From Butyricimonas faecihominis (GTDB taxonomy: Bacteria; Bacteroidota; Bacteroidia; Bacteroidales; Marinifilaceae): DNA of 64,000 nt. Location of the stretch: contig NZ_AP028155.1 in assembly GCF_033096445.1 (NCBI RefSeq), forward strand, positions 1,865,880-1,929,879. Direction: 5' to 3'. The notes below the pieces were generated by a model that was not told the origin of the DNA, did no database searches, and saw only the letters and a program-made list of their open reading frames with translations. Below are positions 34,661-43,000 of the stretch, one piece after another. The position numbers and the translations under genes were made by a program. Each line of letters opens with the position of its first letter. Positions within the stretch are counted from its first letter, which is position 1.

Positions 34661-35080
34661 TCACCTCACGATCACGATGAAAATTGAATCAAGGTCACAA
34701 AAATGTCCCTCGTTAGAAATTCGCATATCTATCACGTAACGTCCGACAGGAACCGTGTGATTCCAAGGTAATTCTACTCGTCCACGCCCAAACATTCGAA
34801 ATTGTGCAACAGCTTCGGGGTGTTCACTCCGGACATTCCGAATCGTGTACTTCACCGGGTTTGTTCCCTCCACTCCCTCCATCTCCCCGGATTGCCAAGG
34901 TATTTTAAATTTGATCTGATAAGCATCATCATCCGGGTCAAGCCCGGCTTTCACGATCATGGAATCCGGCGCATAAGCAGCATGACGAATATCTAGAAAA
35001 CCCACCGTTCTATCTTGACATCCCGTCTGTAACATCCCGATTAAAAGCAAACAATTCGCTATCCAATACATTCTTTTCAT
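34661..35080 (-). CDS. Small lipoprotein of the SusCD operon
   Basis: A 139-residue lipoprotein: signal with Gln-Thr-Gly-Cys near residue 20, then a beta-rich domain (Ile-Lys-Phe-Lys-Ile-Pro-Trp-Gln and Gly-Arg-Tyr-Val-Ile-Asp-Met-Arg-Ile). No family recognised. It is the last gene of the operon SusC-SusD-fasciclin-lipoprotein, 12 bases after the fasciclin gene, so it is probably an accessory surface component of the same uptake complex. Confidence 0.6.
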   Translation of the reverse strand: MKRMYWIANCLLLIGMLQTGCQDRTVGFLDIRHAAYAPDSMIVKAGLDPDDDAYQIKFKIPWQSGEMEGVEGTNPVKYTIRNVRSEHPEAVAQFRMFGRGRVELPWNHTVPVGRYVIDMRISNEGHFCDLDSIFIVIVR

Positions 35081-35092
35081 ATCTTCAAATTA

Positions 35093-35719
35093 TTACAATT
35101 CAGTAAATTCATACGTGTAACTCAACGAATGTACCACGCCATTCGTCATTTCAATATCCGCAGAGGCAACCATAGCAATATGACCACTCAAGACAGCATG
35201 GAAGAACAAGCTTTCCGGACCAATATCCGGTATCCCGTTATACGGGGTTAGTGTCCTATACACCCTTAATTCGACACCCCCGATTGTTGTCACCATCGTA
35301 CCTCCTGTAAGCGTTCCTTTCACCTCGTAATCAAAATCCTCTTTCATCATCCGCCTATCCAGTACATGTGCCAACAACATCTCCCGACATAACTCCGCAG
35401 GCACCTCCTTCACGGAAGAGTAAACCATTTCTCCTGCCTCGTCCGTTGTTTTAAACAAAAATTGATTGATCGACAAATTCGTGGGAGCAAAAAAAGTAAT
35501 CTGCTGAAACCCTGGATTCGTCCCGTCAAAAACATCCTTCAATCCCGCATGTTCAATCATCACGATCACCGAATCCCAGTTATAATGATCCGTTTGTAGG
35601 TATTCCCACACCGTGCAATCATGTTTACCATCAGCTAAACCTGAATCATGATAAAAGTCGTTATCACATCCCGTGAAAACCACCCACAACACCAAAAAAA
35701 CATAAAATATTTTCATCAT
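35093..35719 (-). CDS. Fasciclin (FAS1) domain lipoprotein
   Basis: A 208-residue lipoprotein: lipobox Phe-Thr-Gly-Cys near residue 18. Residues about 38-205 form a FAS1 domain: Thr-Val-Trp-Glu-Tyr-Leu, the H1-box-like Thr-Phe-Phe-Ala-Pro-Thr-Asn near 75, and the H2-like Asn-Gly-Val-Val-His-Ser-Leu-Ser-Tyr near 195. FAS1 domains mediate adhesion or ligand binding outside the cell. Its place directly after SusD suggests a surface-exposed partner of the transporter. Confidence 0.8.
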   Translation of the reverse strand: MMKIFYVFLVLWVVFTGCDNDFYHDSGLADGKHDCTVWEYLQTDHYNWDSVIVMIEHAGLKDVFDGTNPGFQQITFFAPTNLSINQFLFKTTDEAGEMVYSSVKEVPAELCREMLLAHVLDRRMMKEDFDYEVKGTLTGGTMVTTIGGVELRVYRTLTPYNGIPDIGPESLFFHAVLSGHIAMVASADIEMTNGVVHSLSYTYEFTEL

Positions 35720-35737
35720 TTACATGTTATCAAGTTA

Positions 35738-37252
35738 CTAAAAAGAAAATCCGTTACGTTTCCAATAAGAAGTCTGCCTCATCAGTGTATTATCCTCAAA
35801 AGCCTGCCGTGCCACGGGATAATACAATGCCCCGTCTGCCACATCTTGTTCCGTCAATGTTTTGAAGTTTCCCCGCAATTTCTCCCGGAAAGTCCCGTTA
35901 CGCATGATGTCAAAATAACGCGTGGAAATTCCCTCGCAAAAGAGTTCCCGATCACGTTCATCTGCAATAACATCTTGTAAATCCCCGTCTGCGAGTGAAT
36001 AATCCCGCACCCCGGCCCGGTTACGAACCCGGTTCAAGTCCCGGATGGCACCATCCGTGTCACCAGTCTTGGCTTTCAGCTCGGCTCTCAACAAGATCAT
36101 ATCCGCCAACCGGATAATAATCTCGTTATCCTCGAAAGATTTCAGTTGTCCAATCTCGCTACCACTCGTGTAAAGCAATATATGCCGTAATTTTCGCACG
36201 TAGACAGCCCCCTGCGTGATCGAAGTTGACACGCCAGCCATACTGTCGAGCTTGTAAAAATACTCCTCCCGACGCTGGTCTGACTTGTCCGGATACATCT
36301 TATAGACGGTTGTATTATCAAGGCGTAACCCACGTCTTTTCGTGGCCGGAGTTCTATTAGGCATGATCGGCCATGATTGGCAAAACGCTGCTAGATAAGA
36401 ACCTCCTGACTTTAAATCATCCTCCGTGTTCCGGTAATCAATCTCAAATATCCCTTCCTCGCTATTCCCCAGCATCACCCGCTCGCACACGTCCTTTATG
36501 CTTCCCACTAAAGCATAGGAACCGCTATCTATCACTGAATCACAGGCTGCAATCGCCAGCTTATTCAACTCCGGCTCGTTATTCAAAGCCGCCTTCCATG
36601 CATACACTTGAGCCATGATTGCAAACGCCGTTCCCCGGGAAGGCACTTGCTTACTATCTATCATTCTCCCCTCGCTATCCCGCAAATCGTTCACACGAGG
36701 AAGATACCCAACCGCCAACTTCAAATCATCGATAATCGCATCCGCAATATCCTGCCACGCCATCCGACCTCTCTCCCCGACATCCTCCGCGTGTATAATG
36801 TAAGGGGCATCCCCCCAATTACGGATAATGTAAAAATAGCTCCATGCCCTGATTGTCAACACCTGCCCGAGATAAAAATTGTAACGTTCTTGCGGCATAT
36901 TTGCCCGTCCAATATTATCCGCAATCGTGTTAGCCTCGGCCACTAACTCGTACTCGTAGCCCCAGTAAGTGTTCGGGTCATCCGGCGTGAACCTACTCAA
37001 GTCATTATTCGAAATGTTCGCCCAGCTCCCAAGGTTATCAAAAGGTAACCCTCGATCCCGGTAATGTACGTCCACCCGGCCGATCACCCAACGAAACCAA
37101 CGATGCATCCCGTACACGGCACTTTCCACGTCTTTCTCGTTTTGCCAAAAATTATTATTAGTTACCAACGTCTCCGGTTCCTCCGTCAGGAAATCGTCGA
37201 AACAAGAAACAGACAACACAACCATCAAAAAAAGATATATTACTTTTTTCAT
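35738..37252 (-). CDS. SusD/RagB-like outer-membrane lipoprotein
   Basis: A 504-residue nutrient-binding lipoprotein: signal with Val-Ser-Cys near residue 17, then the SusD fold. It has an N-terminal Asn-Asn-Phe-Trp segment, TPR-like helices around Ile-Arg-Ala-Trp-Ser-Tyr-Phe-Tyr (near 130), and the C-terminal RagB signature with Ile-Arg-Leu-Ala-Asp-Met-Ile-Leu-Leu-Arg-Ala-Glu near 385. Arg-Asp-Leu-Asn-Val/Arg-Arg-Asn-Arg-Ala and Asp-Glu-Arg-Asp-Arg-Glu-Leu-Phe-Cys-Glu-Gly follow. SusD lids the SusC barrel at the cell surface. Four bases separate it from SusC, so translation is probably coupled. Confidence 0.93.
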   Translation of the reverse strand: MKKVIYLFLMVVLSVSCFDDFLTEEPETLVTNNNFWQNEKDVESAVYGMHRWFRWVIGRVDVHYRDRGLPFDNLGSWANISNNDLSRFTPDDPNTYWGYEYELVAEANTIADNIGRANMPQERYNFYLGQVLTIRAWSYFYIIRNWGDAPYIIHAEDVGERGRMAWQDIADAIIDDLKLAVGYLPRVNDLRDSEGRMIDSKQVPSRGTAFAIMAQVYAWKAALNNEPELNKLAIAACDSVIDSGSYALVGSIKDVCERVMLGNSEEGIFEIDYRNTEDDLKSGGSYLAAFCQSWPIMPNRTPATKRRGLRLDNTTVYKMYPDKSDQRREEYFYKLDSMAGVSTSITQGAVYVRKLRHILLYTSGSEIGQLKSFEDNEIIIRLADMILLRAELKAKTGDTDGAIRDLNRVRNRAGVRDYSLADGDLQDVIADERDRELFCEGISTRYFDIMRNGTFREKLRGNFKTLTEQDVADGALYYPVARQAFEDNTLMRQTSYWKRNGFSF

Positions 37253-37256
37253 ATTA

Positions 37257-40200
37257 TCACAAGTTAATCGTTAAACCTATCGTCACCCGTCGGGCAAGCG
37301 GGTAATTACCCAAATTATCAACCCCCGTCACCACGTCCACGCTTTCAGGGTCAGCCCCTTTATAATTAGTGATAGTGAACAAGTTCTCGGCTGAAACAAA
37401 CACCCTTGCCCCGAAATGAAGTTTCTTTCTTACCGCCTCTGGCAAAGAATACCCCAACGTGATCGTTTTCAACTTGATAAAACTCACATTCTGCACGTTC
37501 GCGTAAATATTCGTGCTAAAATTATATAATCCTGCCTCTAGCCTGTTCTTCGGGTAATCAGTACGATCTCCCGGTTTCTGCCAAAAAGTAACCTTTCCCA
37601 AATCCTCGAACACGGGTTTCGTGATATCCTCCACGATCATTCCCGCCACGGTCCCCACCGAGGCACCCCGTCCGGCATTCAGAATATGACGTCCCAACAC
37701 GTAATTAAACAACATATTCAAGTCAAATCCCATCCATTCCAAAGATGTCGTGATTCCCCCACTAGCCAATGGCAAGGGAGCCCCCACGTACTCACGATCC
37801 TCTTCCGTCGAATTTGCCTCTATCCGGCCATTCCCGTCCGCATCCACGATAACCCGATCTCCCGGCCTGTAAAACTGTGTTTTAAGTGTTCTCAATGGGG
37901 TGTATTTCCCGTCAATATAATAACAAGGCACTTCATCCATCGAATTATAATATCCCGCTGTCCTGAAAGCGTAAATCCCGTTCAGCGGTTTCCCGATCAC
38001 GTTCATGTTATTCAAACCCGCGTTAGACGAAAAATCTTTCCCATCCTGACTCTTTTTCAACCTGTTCCAGTTTCGGGCAATATTAAAGGTCATATCCCAT
38101 TTCACCTCCCGTTCTTGCGTAATATCCCATTTCACCATGACTTCCACGCCTTCATTCAAAATCCCGTAAGCATTCTGCCATTGAGCCGAGTACCCGTTAT
38201 GCGTGCCCGGTAAACGTACAGGATAAAGCAATTTATCGGTATAACGGCGATAATAATCCACCACCACACCAAGACGATAATTCAACAAGTCCATATCCAT
38301 CCCAACATCCCACTGGCGGGTTTCTTCCCATGTCAGTTCCCGGTTTATCAACCCGAAACCTAGTTCCGGCTCCACTGTCGGATTACCCAGAAACGGCTTG
38401 CTCGCCCCAAGCACCCCGTACGCCACGTACGGTTGGTCAAACTGCCTGCCCGATTTCCCGAAACTCACCCGTATTTTCCCGTAATCCAGTACCCTTTTAG
38501 CCCATGCCATGAACGACTCTTCCGAGAAAGCATAACCAATCGCATACGATGGGAAAGTTCCCCAGCGAACTTTTTCCCCGAATTTTGAACTGGCATCCCT
38601 TCGCAAAGTTATCGACACGAGATATTTCTGCAAGTAATTGTAATTCACCCGACCGAACACACCGACCATCGTACTCTTCTCCTTGTCGGAAGTAAAATCC
38701 TTCAGGGAACGGTTATCTTTCGTGTCGTACACGTTCCCTTCCCAACTCACGTAGTGAATCAAGTTAGAAGGAGCCCCTCGTCCCCAGCCGGAATTCAGAT
38801 ACATCTCGTCCGTTTGGAACGAGAGTCCGGCTAGCACGTCCACGGTATGCGCCTCGGCAAAGGTGTGCTTATAGGTCAACAAATTCTCGTTCAACAACAT
38901 CAAGTTACGAGAGATTTGACCACTTGAGTAAGTTTCCTTGTATTCATCGACTTCCGAGGGCATGAACAATTGCTGGTTTTGCTGGGAATAATCCGCGGAC
39001 AACGACGATTTGAAAGTCAAGCCTTTCACGAACTCGTAACTCACGTCGAAAGCCACCCGCAAACGATACGATTCATTCTTCTCTTTAATTGTTTCAAAGC
39101 GTTTGACCAGCTCGTCGAAAGCGGCATTTCCCGGTCCCGGCAGCACGGTTGACGTGTTCAGCAACTCCTCCGGCACCTGTTCCAGTTCCGTTCCCGACGT
39201 GAACCCGTACCTGTTTATCTCCCGTGATGATCTTTTACGTTCCGCACGGGCAAGATAAAAACGCATATTAGTTTCTAATTTGGGGAATGGCATCATGCAG
39301 AAATTTCCCAAAATTTTCACCCTCCCGAATCCCGTGTTTCTCAACACACCCGATTCGTCATAATACCCGATTCCCACGTTATACGTGATCCCGGCATTTC
39401 CCCCGCTCAACTGCAAACTGGCATCCGTCACCCTTGCTGTGCGAAAATAATAATCAAACAAGTTCGTTGAATTATTATAGAATTTATTCAAGCTGTCTTG
39501 ATAAGGAGCAACATTCGCCCCGTCACCCATATTCCAGAAGTAATCATACTGTAAGCGATTCAAGTAAGAATCCTTGTACCCCGCCACGTACTCGTACGTG
39601 TTCGTCTCCCCGTTATAGGCCGCTTGCTGGTAATCACGCAAAGCCTCCAGGCGGTGCAGGCGTTCCCGGTGTCCTCCAGTGATGTCAGGTAACGCCGGGT
39701 CAAAAATGAAAGTCCTCGATACATTCACGCTCACCTTGGCTCGCTGGTTCAAGCGTCCCTTTTTCGTCGTCACGAGAATCACCCCGTTGGCCGCCCGTGA
39801 ACCGTAGATAGCGGCAGAGGCAGCGTCTTTCAACACTTGCACGCTTTCAATATCATTCGGGTCAATCTCTGCCAGCGTGTTCGTTCCCGTCACGGGAGAG
39901 GTGAACGATAACATGGGCACCCCGTCTATCACCCACAAGGGTTCCGATCCCCGTCGAGATGATTCTATCGACAAGCTGTTAAACCCTCGTATAATCACGG
40001 AAACTCCGCCGCCGCCGGGAGCCCCCGTCGTGTTCAGCACGTTCATACCTGCCACCCGTCCTTGTAACAAGTTAGCCAGCGAGGGAGAGGGAATATCCTC
40101 AAGGTCCTCCCCCTTTACCGTGGACATGGCCCCCACGACCTCTCGCTTGTTCTGCGTGCCGTAGGCAACCACGGTCACCTCATCCAGAGCCGCAACTTTT

Positions 40201-40589
40201 TCTTTCAACATCACGAGTAAAGGGGCCGTTTCCCCGTTGTATCTCACCCGTGCCGTTTCGTAACCGATAAACGAAAAAACAAGCACGCCTTCCCTCTCCG
40301 GCAACAAGAGAACGAACGTCCCGTCCTGTCCCGTCACGCTCCCCACCGTGGTACTATCCAATCGGATCGTTACCCCGGGCAAAGGTTCACCTTTCCGATC
40401 GACCACTTTTCCTTTTACCCGGTAACCTCCGTCCCGGAGTGCGTTTCCCCCTCCCGCACTTACCAGTAAAGGATAACCAGCAAGCAAGATCATGACGAAA
40501 CGGATAATCACGATCACGGTTAATTTTCTCGATTGTAACTTTCGTTTAAAAGCTTTCCTGTCAGAAGTTTTTTTCATAACTTTGATCAT
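37257..40589 (-). CDS. SusC/RagA-like TonB-dependent transporter
   Basis: A 1110-residue outer-membrane transporter. The order is an N-terminal signal anchor, a carboxypeptidase-regulatory-like domain (Val-Lys-Gly-Lys-Val-Val-Asp near residue 55), a TonB box region Glu-Val-Thr-Val-Val-Ala-Tyr-Gly, and a plug with Leu-Leu-Gln-Gly-Arg-Val-Ala-Gly-Met. A Ser-Ala-Ala-Ile-Tyr-Gly-Ser-Arg-Ala-Ala-Asn-Gly-Val block and a 22-strand barrel end in Leu-Thr-Ile-Asn-Leu. There is no STN domain, so sigma/anti-sigma signalling through this protein is unlikely. Start may be 40577 rather than 40589. The substrate is not predictable; no glycoside hydrolase or peptidase is nearby. Confidence 0.95.
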   Translation of the reverse strand: MIKVMKKTSDRKAFKRKLQSRKLTVIVIIRFVMILLAGYPLLVSAGGGNALRDGGYRVKGKVVDRKGEPLPGVTIRLDSTTVGSVTGQDGTFVLLLPEREGVLVFSFIGYETARVRYNGETAPLLVMLKEKVAALDEVTVVAYGTQNKREVVGAMSTVKGEDLEDIPSPSLANLLQGRVAGMNVLNTTGAPGGGGVSVIIRGFNSLSIESSRRGSEPLWVIDGVPMLSFTSPVTGTNTLAEIDPNDIESVQVLKDAASAAIYGSRAANGVILVTTKKGRLNQRAKVSVNVSRTFIFDPALPDITGGHRERLHRLEALRDYQQAAYNGETNTYEYVAGYKDSYLNRLQYDYFWNMGDGANVAPYQDSLNKFYNNSTNLFDYYFRTARVTDASLQLSGGNAGITYNVGIGYYDESGVLRNTGFGRVKILGNFCMMPFPKLETNMRFYLARAERKRSSREINRYGFTSGTELEQVPEELLNTSTVLPGPGNAAFDELVKRFETIKEKNESYRLRVAFDVSYEFVKGLTFKSSLSADYSQQNQQLFMPSEVDEYKETYSSGQISRNLMLLNENLLTYKHTFAEAHTVDVLAGLSFQTDEMYLNSGWGRGAPSNLIHYVSWEGNVYDTKDNRSLKDFTSDKEKSTMVGVFGRVNYNYLQKYLVSITLRRDASSKFGEKVRWGTFPSYAIGYAFSEESFMAWAKRVLDYGKIRVSFGKSGRQFDQPYVAYGVLGASKPFLGNPTVEPELGFGLINRELTWEETRQWDVGMDMDLLNYRLGVVVDYYRRYTDKLLYPVRLPGTHNGYSAQWQNAYGILNEGVEVMVKWDITQEREVKWDMTFNIARNWNRLKKSQDGKDFSSNAGLNNMNVIGKPLNGIYAFRTAGYYNSMDEVPCYYIDGKYTPLRTLKTQFYRPGDRVIVDADGNGRIEANSTEEDREYVGAPLPLASGGITTSLEWMGFDLNMLFNYVLGRHILNAGRGASVGTVAGMIVEDITKPVFEDLGKVTFWQKPGDRTDYPKNRLEAGLYNFSTNIYANVQNVSFIKLKTITLGYSLPEAVRKKLHFGARVFVSAENLFTITNYKGADPESVDVVTGVDNLGNYPLARRVTIGLTINL

Positions 40590-40663
40590 TAGTTAATTTA
40601 TATAATTGATTAATACAAGGGGGTGATATTCAAAGGTTCCTAGTCAGCGAATATCCCCCTGTT

Positions 40664-41149
40664 TTATTTTTTCTCCTGTCCCTTTCGTTGAAAAATTTCC
40701 TCTCTTGTTATTTCTTTCCCTATATCCTTTTGATAATAAATACTAGCAATTCGCTCCAATTCATCTAATTGCCCGGCACTATATAATAAATAATCAGCAA
40801 TCATGCTTTTTGATTTCATAATTTGCTGTACGAAACGAATGTAGTTGTACAAGCGTGCGCTCATGTAGTGTTTCTTTTTCTTTGCCCCTTCTTTTTCAAC
40901 GAAATAGAACCCGAACACTTCACAAACGTCTAAACAATGCGTGTTCAAATTACATTGATAAAGATGAAACAATAGGTCGTGTATACTTTTGTGTAGCTTG
41001 TACAACATGCGTAACCTGTTATACTCTTGTTGTTCTAGCTCTTCTGATAGATTGAGAAATAGAGTTCCAGTTAGGAAGAATCTTTTCAGATCTTCATCGG
41101 GAATAAATTCTTGGGGTTCTTTCATTTTGTTTGTTTCTAGTTTAATCAT
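40664..41149 (-). CDS. Unknown 161-aa protein, divergent from the XRE regulator
   Basis: No family recognised. The protein is helical, rich in Tyr, Leu and Lys (for example Leu-Tyr-Lys-Leu-His-Lys-Ser-Ile-His-Asp-Leu-Leu), with a basic tail. No signal peptide or membrane segment. It may start at 41125, where a Met precedes Lys-Glu-Pro-Gln-Glu. It lies between the SusC gene (75 bases downstream, same strand) and the divergent XRE regulator, and shares two palindromic operators with the latter. It may therefore be a regulatory or signalling protein for the transporter operon; that is inference. Confidence 0.6.
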   Translation of the reverse strand: MIKLETNKMKEPQEFIPDEDLKRFFLTGTLFLNLSEELEQQEYNRLRMLYKLHKSIHDLLFHLYQCNLNTHCLDVCEVFGFYFVEKEGAKKKKHYMSARLYNYIRFVQQIMKSKSMIADYLLYSAGQLDELERIASIYYQKDIGKEITREEIFQRKGQEKK

Positions 41150-41175
41150 TAATCTGGTAAATCACTTTTATTTTC

Positions 41176-41240
41176 TCTATCATATATGATAGATAATTAA
41201 TCGTTTTATATCCTTTCCTTTGTTTTTATCATTTATGATA
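41176..41240. promoter_or_regulatory. Pair of matching palindromic operators
   Basis: TCTATCATATATGATAGA (41176-41193, perfect 18-bp palindrome) and TATCATTTATGATA (41227-41240) share the form TATCAT-N2-ATGATA. They lie in the 98-bp region between the divergent 161-aa gene and the XRE gene. The second ends 7 bases before the XRE ATG, a position fit for autorepression. Confidence 0.75.
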
Positions 41241-41247
41241 GAATAAA

Positions 41248-41466
41248 ATGGACGATAGAGACTTAATTTTAAAAATTGGTAAAAGAATAAAAGAAATAAG
41301 GCTTTCTAAACCTATGACATTGGATGAACTTGCAGCAGCTTCCAATATGGATAATGCTAATATTGCTAGACTTGAATCTGGTAATACTAATCCAACAATA
41401 CGTACTCTCTATAAAATAAGCCGAGGACTTAAAGTCAAATTAAAAGAGTTAGTTGACGTTGAATAA
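41248..41466 (+). CDS. XRE-family transcriptional regulator, 72 aa
   Basis: A complete single-domain HTH protein (Ile-Gly-Lys-Arg-Ile-Lys-Glu-Ile-Arg, then Met-Thr-Leu-Asp-Glu-Leu-Ala and the recognition helix around Asn-Ile-Ala-Arg-Leu-Glu-Ser-Gly, ending Leu-Lys-Glu-Leu-Val-Asp). Such small Cro/C-like repressors usually bind palindromes in their own promoters; two such palindromes are present. It probably represses itself and the divergent 161-aa gene, perhaps also the SusCD operon behind that gene. Confidence 0.85.
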   Translation: MDDRDLILKIGKRIKEIRLSKPMTLDELAAASNMDNANIARLESGNTNPTIRTLYKISRGLKVKLKELVDVE

Positions 41467-41540
41467 ATTCATTTTTTTGTTTCATATCTTCATTTAGGTC
41501 GTTATTGTATATCATAAAATAATTTCTCAATTAGCACAAA

Positions 41541-41736
41541 TAAAAAAGCGAGGATTGTAAATTCTATCTAAAACAGAGGCATCGCCAAACGCCTAGAAAC
41601 AGACAGACAACAACCCACGCTTAACCAGCGTGAATCTCATGTCTAATCTTGTTTCTTCAAATTGGCGATTTTCTGTTTTAAGATTAGAATAAACTCACAA
41701 TATTTTCAAGATAGGCTCTCCTACCTATTTAGTATC
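41541..41736 (-). ncRNA. Candidate rod-shaped small RNA of about 190 nt
   Basis: The minus-strand transcript would start near 41736 and end at a U-run at 41547-41541. Successive pairings build one long rod: 41697-41701 with 41554-41558; 41682-41689 with 41562-41568; 41672-41680 (TAAAACAGA arms) with 41569-41577; 41662-41669 with 41581-41588 (ATCGCCAA arms); 41650-41656 with 41595-41601 (AGAAACA arms); 41640-41644 with 41601-41609; and an apical hairpin CACGCT/AGCGTG (41616-41632). No reading frame explains this. Length and rod shape recall 6S RNA, but I cannot confirm the family. An alternative helix (TCTAATCTT with AAGATTAGA) competes with part of the rod. Confidence 0.5.
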
Positions 41737-41743
41737 ATATCTG

Positions 41744-41773
41744 CAAATATATAAATACTTTTTTGTTTTTCAA
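41744..41773 (-). promoter_or_regulatory. Promoter of the rod-shaped RNA
   Basis: On the minus strand, TTG (41773-41771), a 19-base spacer and TATATTTG (41751-41744): an exact Bacteroidota promoter. Its upstream part lies within the 44-bp direct repeat. Confidence 0.65.
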
Positions 41774-41797
41774 TACATTTTCTGATTTTAAGACTAA
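41754..41797. repeat. 44-bp direct repeat, left copy
   Basis: From AATACTTTTTTG to TTAAGACTAA, identical to 43950-43993. The two copies bound the 2.2 kb decayed island. Confidence 0.9.
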
Positions 41798-41845
41798 TAA
41801 AAAAACAAACTTAGATTTATATAATTCTTTTCTTTATCTAGTACG

Positions 41846-42145
41846 TCACAGTAATCTGTGCTGACTTTTAAGATATAGCTTAACTTGCTCTTCCAAAAGT
41901 TTAAGAAATAACTCTCTCTGTTTCTTTTCAACTTCTTTCTCTTCATTCGTAGTAAAGTCACTTTCCTCTATTTCCTTTTCCTGTTTCGCTTTTGCGAAAT
42001 CAAAACCTTCACGTATAGCTTCTTCTGTAATATATTGTTGCTTTCCTAATAATTCATTTATAGCAAAAACAGACAATCGAAATCCACCATCGGCATTCAT
42101 TGCCATTTTAACCCTACATTCCCTTATTTTGTCATAATTTATCAT
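41846..42145 (-). CDS. Unknown 99-aa protein
   Basis: An acidic, Glu/Lys-rich helical protein (Met-Ile-Asn-Tyr-Asp-Lys-Ile-Arg-Glu-Cys-Arg start). No recognised domain and no signal peptide. It lies inside the island bounded by 44-bp direct repeats, just downstream of the helicase remnant, and is AT-rich like the rest of the island. Probably accessory or phage-derived; low certainty that it is still functional. Confidence 0.45.
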   Translation of the reverse strand: MINYDKIRECRVKMAMNADGGFRLSVFAINELLGKQQYITEEAIREGFDFAKAKQEKEIEESDFTTNEEKEVEKKQRELFLKLLEEQVKLYLKSQHRLL

Positions 42146-42167
42146 TGTAAACTCTTCATTCTGACAA

Positions 42168-42427
42168 TTAAAAGATTAGTTTCGGTAATTTATTCACAAT
42201 CTCTACGGTTTCCATACTTAAGTAAATCACACTTAGCAAAAATCTAGTATATAGCGAGGATTATTATGCTTTACAGCCCAACAGTTAGGATCATTAGTAA
42301 TGCTGCTATCCTTATGAGTAGTGATGGCATAACGTTCCATAATCCACTCGATAGCACTTTTACCATTTACTACATAATCATAAGCCTCTACTGGAATATT
42401 TTCGATAGTAAAATTACTATTATCCAC
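42168..42427 (-). pseudogene. C-terminal fragment of a DEAD/DEAH helicase or type ISP-like restriction enzyme
   Basis: The minus strand reads Val-Val-Asn-Gly-Lys-Ser-Ala-Ile-Glu-Trp-Ile-Met-Glu-Arg-Tyr, then Asn-Asp-Pro-Asn-Cys-Trp-Ala and Asn-Asn-Pro-Arg-Tyr-Ile-Leu-Asp. This is the characteristic C-terminus of large helicase/restriction proteins of the type ISP class. After a one-base shift near 42240 it continues Leu-Ser-Val-Ile-Tyr-Leu-Ser-Met-Glu-Thr-Val-Glu-Ile-Val-Asn-Lys to a stop at 42168. Everything upstream of this tail, some thousand residues in intact relatives, is missing. A clear remnant with both truncation and frameshift. Confidence 0.8.
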
Positions 42428-42457
42428 AAAACAAATCGTAGCAATTTTACTATTAAA

Positions 42458-42483
42458 AAACCCGCCATTCTCGTGGCGGGTTT
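42458..42483 (-). terminator. Terminator of the DUF5053 gene
   Basis: AAACCCGCCA (42458-42467) pairs with TGGCGGGTTT (42474-42483), followed by a T-run on the minus strand. Confidence 0.85.
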
Positions 42484-42503
42484 CCTCTAAAGTTGTAAAA
42501 GTT

Positions 42504-42941
42504 TCAGAGATGCCCTATAACAAGAGCTGTACGTTTAATGTTATTACTTAAATCAAGTAACGCATCTAATAATATCTTCTTTTCATTCTCGGTAAATTGT
42601 ACTTCTTTATTTCTAATCTTCAACCCATTTATACGCTGACACAACCATGATCGACTCTTTCCAAAATAGTGTCGAGCAACATAAGACCACGAAATTGATT
42701 CATATATCCCTTCCAGATAAACACGTAACGTTTCATCGTATAATTTCTCCGCACGTTCACAAGATTCCTTCGCACCATTCACAAACGCTTGAGCGAGAAT
42801 TTTACGATCTTCCGGGCTTTTGGAAGCTACAAATCGTTCCATCTTCTCACCAAATTCCCGCTCTTCTTCCTCGGAATGAAGAGTCAAGAATTCCGCTTTC
42901 ATTTGTTCCAATTCCTCGTTTAATTCTTTGTAACTTGCCAT
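42504..42941 (-). CDS. DUF5053 domain protein
   Basis: Starting at the ATG at 42941 (Met-Ala-Ser-Tyr-Lys-Glu-Leu) gives 145 residues; a longer frame to 43004 has an unlikely N-terminus. The N-terminal half is an acidic coiled coil. The C-terminal half has Ser-Trp-Ser-Tyr-Val-Ala-Arg-His-Tyr-Phe-Gly-Lys-Ser-Arg-Ser-Trp-Leu near residue 88, an HTH-like block seen in DUF5053 proteins of Bacteroidota, often near mobile elements. Possibly DNA-binding. It sits in the decayed island and appears intact. Confidence 0.65.
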   Translation of the reverse strand: MASYKELNEELEQMKAEFLTLHSEEEEREFGEKMERFVASKSPEDRKILAQAFVNGAKESCERAEKLYDETLRVYLEGIYESISWSYVARHYFGKSRSWLCQRINGLKIRNKEVQFTENEKKILLDALLDLSNNIKRTALVIGHL

Positions 42942-43000
42942 ATCTAAAATATTTAAAATTGTAAAGTTTCTTTGGGAAGCCCTCTTTCGAGAGCTTCCTG

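Noticed and set aside
41569-41680. Integron attC site or retron RNA
   Set aside because: There is no integrase or reverse transcriptase nearby and the promoter plus rod fold explain it better.
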